Below the pieces are notes generated by a model. That model did no database searches. It was not told the origin of the DNA and was given only the letters and a program-made list of their open reading frames with translations. Below are positions 5,855 to 9,016 of a stretch of DNA of 9,016 bases, one piece after another. The stretch's first letter is position 1; every line of letters begins with the position of its first letter. The translations under genes and the position numbers were made by a program. This DNA is from Acidobacteriota bacterium (GTDB lineage: Bacteria > Acidobacteriota > Vicinamibacteria > Vicinamibacterales > CAVVIG01): contig QHWF01000391.1 in assembly GCA_003222455.1 (NCBI GenBank), forward strand, positions 1 to 9,016. The letters run 5' to 3'.

Positions 5855-7320
5855 GCATGACTCGCCGGGCGCGAGGCTTCCGCCGAGCGAGTCTCGCGAT
5901 CCTCACGGTGTGCGCGCTCGCGACCATCGGGGCCGCGCCGCTTTCACGCCCGACGAGCGTGGAAACGGCCACCGCTCGCGAACTCTCCGTTGTCCGCCGC
6001 GATCCTCTCCGGCTCCGCGCGTTCCTGCGGGAAATGCCGAAGGGCGGCGACCTCCACAATCACCTGTCCGGAGCGATCTACGCGGAAAGTTATCTTCGCT
6101 GGGCGGCCGAGGACCGGTTGTGTGTGTCGACGACGACGATGTCGATTGTCGTGTGCAACGGAACGCCAGGCGAGATGTCGGCAGGCGATGTGTTTCAGAA
6201 CGCGGCGATCTACAACCAGATCATCGACGCGATGTCGATGCGACACTGGAACGCGGCGCTGAACGGGCACGATCACTTTTTCGCGACCTTCGGCAAATTC
6301 AGTCCCGTGTCGACCAGGACGGGAGAGATGCTTGCGGAGGTCACGGCGCGAGCCGCGGCCGAACACGTCAGCTATCTGGAACTGATGCTGACACCCGACG
6401 GGACGCCCGCACGGCTCGGACGATCCATCGGATGGGATCCGGGCCTTGTCAGTCTGCGGGAACGTCTGCTGATGGCGGGCCTCCGTGAGACGGTGATTCC
6501 TCAGGTACGGCAGCGACTCGACTCCGCCGAATCGCGGCAGCGTGAATTGCTGCATTGCGGATCGGCCGCTGCCGATCCCGGCTGTGCCGTGATCGTGCGG
6601 TACATCGCGCAGGTCGGTCGCAGCGCACCCCGGGAAGTGGTGTTCGCGCAGATGCTGGCCTGGTTCGAGCTCGCCGGCGCCGAGCCTCGCATCGTCTCGC
6701 TCAATCTGGTGCAACCTGAAGACGATCCGACGGCGATTCGTGATTTCACCCTGCACATGACGATGCTCGACTTTCTCCAGCGCCGGTATCCGCGCGTGCC
6801 GATCACGCTGCATGCCGGCGAGCTCGCGGATGGCCTGGTTCCGCCCGAGGCCCTCCGGTTCCACGTCAGACAATCCGTCGAAGTGGGACATGCCACGCGC
6901 ATCGGTCATGGCGCGTCGATCATGAACGAGGATCGGCCGTTCGCGCTGCTGCGGGAGCTGGCGGCGAGAAATGTCCTCGTGGAAGTAGCGCTCAGCAGCA
7001 ATGAGCAGATTCTCGGCGGAAACGGGAAGCAGCATCCGCTGGAAATGCTGTTGAAATATCGTGTGCCCGTCGCGATCGTGACCGACGACATGGGCGTGTC
7101 GCGCTCGAGTCACACGAACGAGCTCGCGAAGGCGGTAGAGGATCATGGCGTCGACTATTCGACCCTGAAGCGCATGGTCCGCAACTCGATCGACTTTGCG
7201 TTTGTCGAGGCGCCGACGAAGGCGAGGCTGAAGACGGACCTCGAAAACGCGTTGGCCGTGTTCGAGCGGCAGCACGCGGCTGCAACCACGCTGAAAAACA
7301 ACGGCCGGACCCGCATGTGA
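5851..7320 (+). CDS. Exported adenosine deaminase-like metal-dependent hydrolase
   Basis: 489 residues from an ATG overlapping the metG stop (ATGA). The N-terminus has paired arginines, then a hydrophobic run (ASLAILTVCALATIGAA) and a plausible cleavage site before PLSRP, so it is likely secreted to the periplasm. The adenosine/AMP deaminase metal and catalytic residues are all present: His69 and His71 in DLHNHLSGAIY, His321 and Glu324 in HAGE, His353 in IGHG, and Asp412-Asp413 in VTDDMG. These bind one zinc and activate water to deaminate the 6-amino group of adenosine-type purines. It is longer than typical cytosolic ADA (about 350 residues), with extra segments around residues 85-130 and 210-270. 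Each segment has two cysteines (C..VVC and C..GC) that could form disulfides outside the cytoplasm. This resembles ADA2/ADGF-type secreted enzymes more than Add. The exact substrate cannot be read from the sequence. Confidence 0.87.
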   Translation: MSMTRRARGFRRASLAILTVCALATIGAAPLSRPTSVETATARELSVVRRDPLRLRAFLREMPKGGDLHNHLSGAIYAESYLRWAAEDRLCVSTTTMSIVVCNGTPGEMSAGDVFQNAAIYNQIIDAMSMRHWNAALNGHDHFFATFGKFSPVSTRTGEMLAEVTARAAAEHVSYLELMLTPDGTPARLGRSIGWDPGLVSLRERLLMAGLRETVIPQVRQRLDSAESRQRELLHCGSAAADPGCAVIVRYIAQVGRSAPREVVFAQMLAWFELAGAEPRIVSLNLVQPEDDPTAIRDFTLHMTMLDFLQRRYPRVPITLHAGELADGLVPPEALRFHVRQSVEVGHATRIGHGASIMNEDRPFALLRELAARNVLVEVALSSNEQILGGNGKQHPLEMLLKYRVPVAIVTDDMGVSRSSHTNELAKAVEDHGVDYSTLKRMVRNSIDFAFVEAPTKARLKTDLENALAVFERQHAAATTLKNNGRTRM

Positions 7321-8096
7321 TCGACAGTCACTGCCACCTCGCCGATGAAACGTTCGCCGCCGACCTCGATCAGGTGGTCGCGAGAGCGCGTGATGCGGGC
7401 CTGGAGCGCGTCATGGTGATCCTCGAGGGCGGCAATACGACCGAGGCCGCGCAGGCGCAGCGCCTCCGGCACCTGTGGCCCGAAACACGGTTTGCTGTCG
7501 GCGTTCACCCGCACCAGGCGCACCAGTTCGCCGACAATCCCTCCGCCGCGGCGGCGGCCGTCCGCGATCAATTCGCCTCGACACCATTGGCGCGTGCCAT
7601 CGGCGAGATCGGGCTCGATTATCACTACGACCTGTCTCCACGCGAGGTCCAGCAGGCCGTGTTCCGCGGGCAGGTGCGCCTGGCGCGCGAGCTGCAGCGG
7701 CCCATTGTCATTCACACGCGGGAGGCGGACGAGGATACGATAGCGATTCTGCGCGGCGAAGGGGATGGAGAAGTGGCGGGCGTCCTCCATTGCTTCACCG
7801 GCACCGCGGCGCTGGCGAACGCCGGACTCGAGCTCGGCTTGTACGTGTCGCTGGCTGGCATCATTACCTTCCCGAAGGCGGCCGGCTTGCGCGAGACCGT
7901 CCGGCGGCTGCCGCTCGAGCGCCTGCTGGCCGAGACGGACAGTCCGTTTCTGGCGCCGGTTCCGTACCGCGGGAAACGGAACGAACCGGCCCACGTCGCG
8001 CGCGTCGTCGAACAACTCGCCGCGCTGCATGGGACGACGGCCGACCGGATGGCCGCGCAGACGACGGCCAACTTCCACACGCTATTCCGGCCGTGA
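7317..8096 (+). CDS. tatD: TatD family metal-dependent hydrolase
   Basis: 259 residues from a GTG at 7317 that overlaps the previous stop (GTGA); an ATG two bases earlier is out of frame. The TIM-barrel amidohydrolase metal ligands of TatD/YcfH proteins are in place: His5 and His7 (DSHCH), Glu97 (GEIGLDYHYD), His133 (IHTRE), His158 (LHCFTG) and Asp208 (AETDSPFL). Members are Mg-dependent DNases that trim 3' ends of DNA, and some relatives act as D-aminoacyl-tRNA deacylases. Despite the name they are not part of the Tat export machinery. Length and motif spacing are normal and the gene looks intact. It closes the block of overlapping genes; the next start is 19 bases downstream. The location after metG is a common bacterial neighbourhood. 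Confidence 0.95.
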   Translation: MIDSHCHLADETFAADLDQVVARARDAGLERVMVILEGGNTTEAAQAQRLRHLWPETRFAVGVHPHQAHQFADNPSAAAAAVRDQFASTPLARAIGEIGLDYHYDLSPREVQQAVFRGQVRLARELQRPIVIHTREADEDTIAILRGEGDGEVAGVLHCFTGTAALANAGLELGLYVSLAGIITFPKAAGLRETVRRLPLERLLAETDSPFLAPVPYRGKRNEPAHVARVVEQLAALHGTTADRMAAQTTANFHTLFRP

Positions 8097-8101
8097 TAGA
8101 G

Positions 8102-8121
8102 TTTCACAAATTGCTGTGAAA
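8102..8121. promoter_or_regulatory. Perfect 7-bp inverted repeat covering the polyprenyl synthase start codon
   Basis: TTTCACA (8102-8108) and TGTGAAA (8115-8121) are exact reverse complements separated by AATTGC. The GTG start at 8116-8118 lies in the right arm. In the mRNA this would be a 7-bp stem with a six-base loop hiding the start. As DNA it could be an operator. It is AT-rich compared with everything around it. Confidence 0.5.
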
Positions 8122-8655
8122 GAATCGACGCCTGCCCTGTCGCAGATCTTCGAGCCGATTCGCGCCGACCTCGAGAAGGTGGATCGGGAATTCGGGCGCC
8201 ATATCGAGTCGCAGGTCGATCTGATCCCGAAGATCGGCCGCTACATTCAGACCAGCGGCGGAAAGCGTGTCCGGCCCGCCGTGCTGCTGATGGCCGCCCG
8301 GCTCGGCGGGTATCAGGGCGATCGGTCGGTGCTGTACGCCGCCGTCGTCGAATTCATCCACACGGCCACGCTGGTCCACGACGACATCATCGACGACTCC
8401 GACCTGCGCCGGGGACTATCTGTACATCAAGTCGATGGCGATGGCCCTGACGCACGACACGCTCGAGATCGTCCGCGTGCTGTGCGACGTGACGCTGAAG
8501 ATGATCGAGGGCGAGCTGTATCAGCTCACCAAGAATGGCGATGCGTACATCAACGAGGAAGAACACTTCGACATCATCCGGCGCAAGACCGCGTACCTTT
8601 TCGGTGGGTGCGCGCAGATTGGCGGCATGCTCGGCAACGTCGGCGGCGAGCGTGA
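8116..8655 (+). pseudogene. ispB: Long-chain polyprenyl diphosphate synthase, N-terminal part (frame broken after about residue 100)
   Basis: From a GTG at 8116 the frame reads LSQIFEPIRADLEKVDREFG, then TSGGKRVRPAVLLMA (the GGKRxRP substrate-binding motif) and EFIHTATLVHDDIIDDSDLRRG with the first Asp-rich motif DDIID at residues 89-93. These enzymes condense isopentenyl diphosphate onto an allylic diphosphate with Mg, making the C35-C50 side chains of quinones. The small Ala five residues before DDIID fits a long product. Homology stops after RRG near 8413; the frame then gives unrelated sequence up to a stop at 8655. The rest of the enzyme continues in the +1 frame, and about 17 residues normally found after RRG (of the type RPSxHxxWGNxxxVLxG) are missing. 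That points to a deletion of roughly 50 bases at a GGGGA run, real or from assembly. Confidence 0.85.
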
Positions 8656-9016
8656 GCAGGCGTTGCGCGAGTACGGCTTCAACCTCGGGATCACGTTTCA
8701 ACTGGTGGACGACCTGCTGGATTTCATCGGCGATGCGGCGTCGGTCGGCAAACCGATCGGCAGCGATCTGCGCGAAGGCAAGGTGACGCTGCCGCTCATC
8801 CATATGCTGTCGCAGGCGAACGACCGCGACGGATCCCGAATCGTGCGCGACATCATCGCATCGCGCAACGTCACCGACGATCAGTGGAGCGAGCTCCTGC
8901 GCTGCCTGAAGGAGCACGCGTCGATCGACTACGCCTATCGCCGGGCCGTCGAATTCGCCGAGCGGGCCAAGAAGCCGCTGTACGCGTTCCCCCCGAGCTC
9001 GGAGCGCGACGCCCTG
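8411..9016 (+). pseudogene. ispB: Long-chain polyprenyl diphosphate synthase, C-terminal part in another frame, cut by window end
   Basis: In the frame beginning GAC at 8414 the sequence reads DYLYIKSMAMALTHDTLEIV, then EGELYQLTKNGD, RRKTAYLFGGCAQIGG, and GITFQLVDDLLDFIGDAASVGKPIGSDLREGKVTLPL. This contains the second Asp-rich motif DDLLD (8708-8722) and the GKPIGSDLREGKVTLP signature. The frame is open to the end of the window, about 200 residues, with no decay after the break. Its join to the first part is out of frame by +1, and the helix between RRG and GDYLY is lost. The first in-frame ATG is at 8435, but a protein starting there would lack the first Asp-rich motif and could not work alone. 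A polyprenyl synthase of this kind is usually essential for respiration, so either a second copy exists or the break is an artefact. Confidence 0.85.

Noticed and set aside
5944..7275. 443-residue open frame on the minus strand opposite the deaminase-like gene
   Set aside because: It is a shadow of a gene with clear catalytic motifs and shows no family features itself.
8102..8121. CRP-type binding site
   Set aside because: The half-sites are in the opposite order (TCACA-N6-TGTGA rather than TGTGA-N6-TCACA), and the position over the start codon is unlike an activator site.

Overview
The window is one contiguous piece of a GC-rich bacterial genome (roughly two-thirds G+C by eye) and is almost fully coding. 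The gene set and sequence style fit an Acidobacteriota-like organism, perhaps of the Vicinamibacteria type: a DUF4398-like lipoprotein, an orphan larC next to radC, metG fused to a tRNA-binding domain, tatD followed by a long-chain polyprenyl diphosphate synthase, and structured repeats in the gaps. That placement is inference from style; no marker gene proves it. I see no phage, transposase, CRISPR, tRNA or rRNA.

Layout. Positions 1-273 hold the C-terminal end of a likely SAM-dependent methyltransferase. Next comes a nested palindromic element (285-369), then a DapF-family epimerase (402-1187). A large inverted repeat (1183-1371), G-rich on the + strand in its left arm and on the - strand in its right arm, separates dapF from a convergent small alanine-rich lipoprotein gene (1377-1961, minus). 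A short divergent gap with a third palindrome (1992-2020) leads into a plus-strand run: radC, larC in two frames, metG, an exported adenosine-deaminase-like enzyme, tatD, and a frame-broken polyprenyl diphosphate synthase that runs off the window.

From radC to tatD each gene starts inside the stop of the one before it (GTGA or ATGA overlaps), so this looks like a single translationally coupled operon. The products do not form one pathway. They cover DNA repair or an unknown RadC role, nickel-pincer cofactor assembly, methionyl-tRNA charging, nucleoside deamination, nuclease or deacylase activity, and isoprenoid chain synthesis. This is typical of a housekeeping operon.

Most notable points. 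(1) Both catalytic cysteines expected in DapF are serines. (2) larC is split into two frames at a GTGA junction and lacks the usual linker between its halves. (3) The polyprenyl synthase has a similar small out-of-frame deletion just after its first Asp-rich motif. (4) Each of the three non-coding gaps contains a different structured repeat, and the one between the convergent genes puts a G-quadruplex motif directly at or after both stop codons. (5) A perfect 7-bp inverted repeat covers the GTG start of the polyprenyl synthase. I did not find a clear novel multi-gene system. The two frame breaks may be assembly artefacts and need read-level checking.
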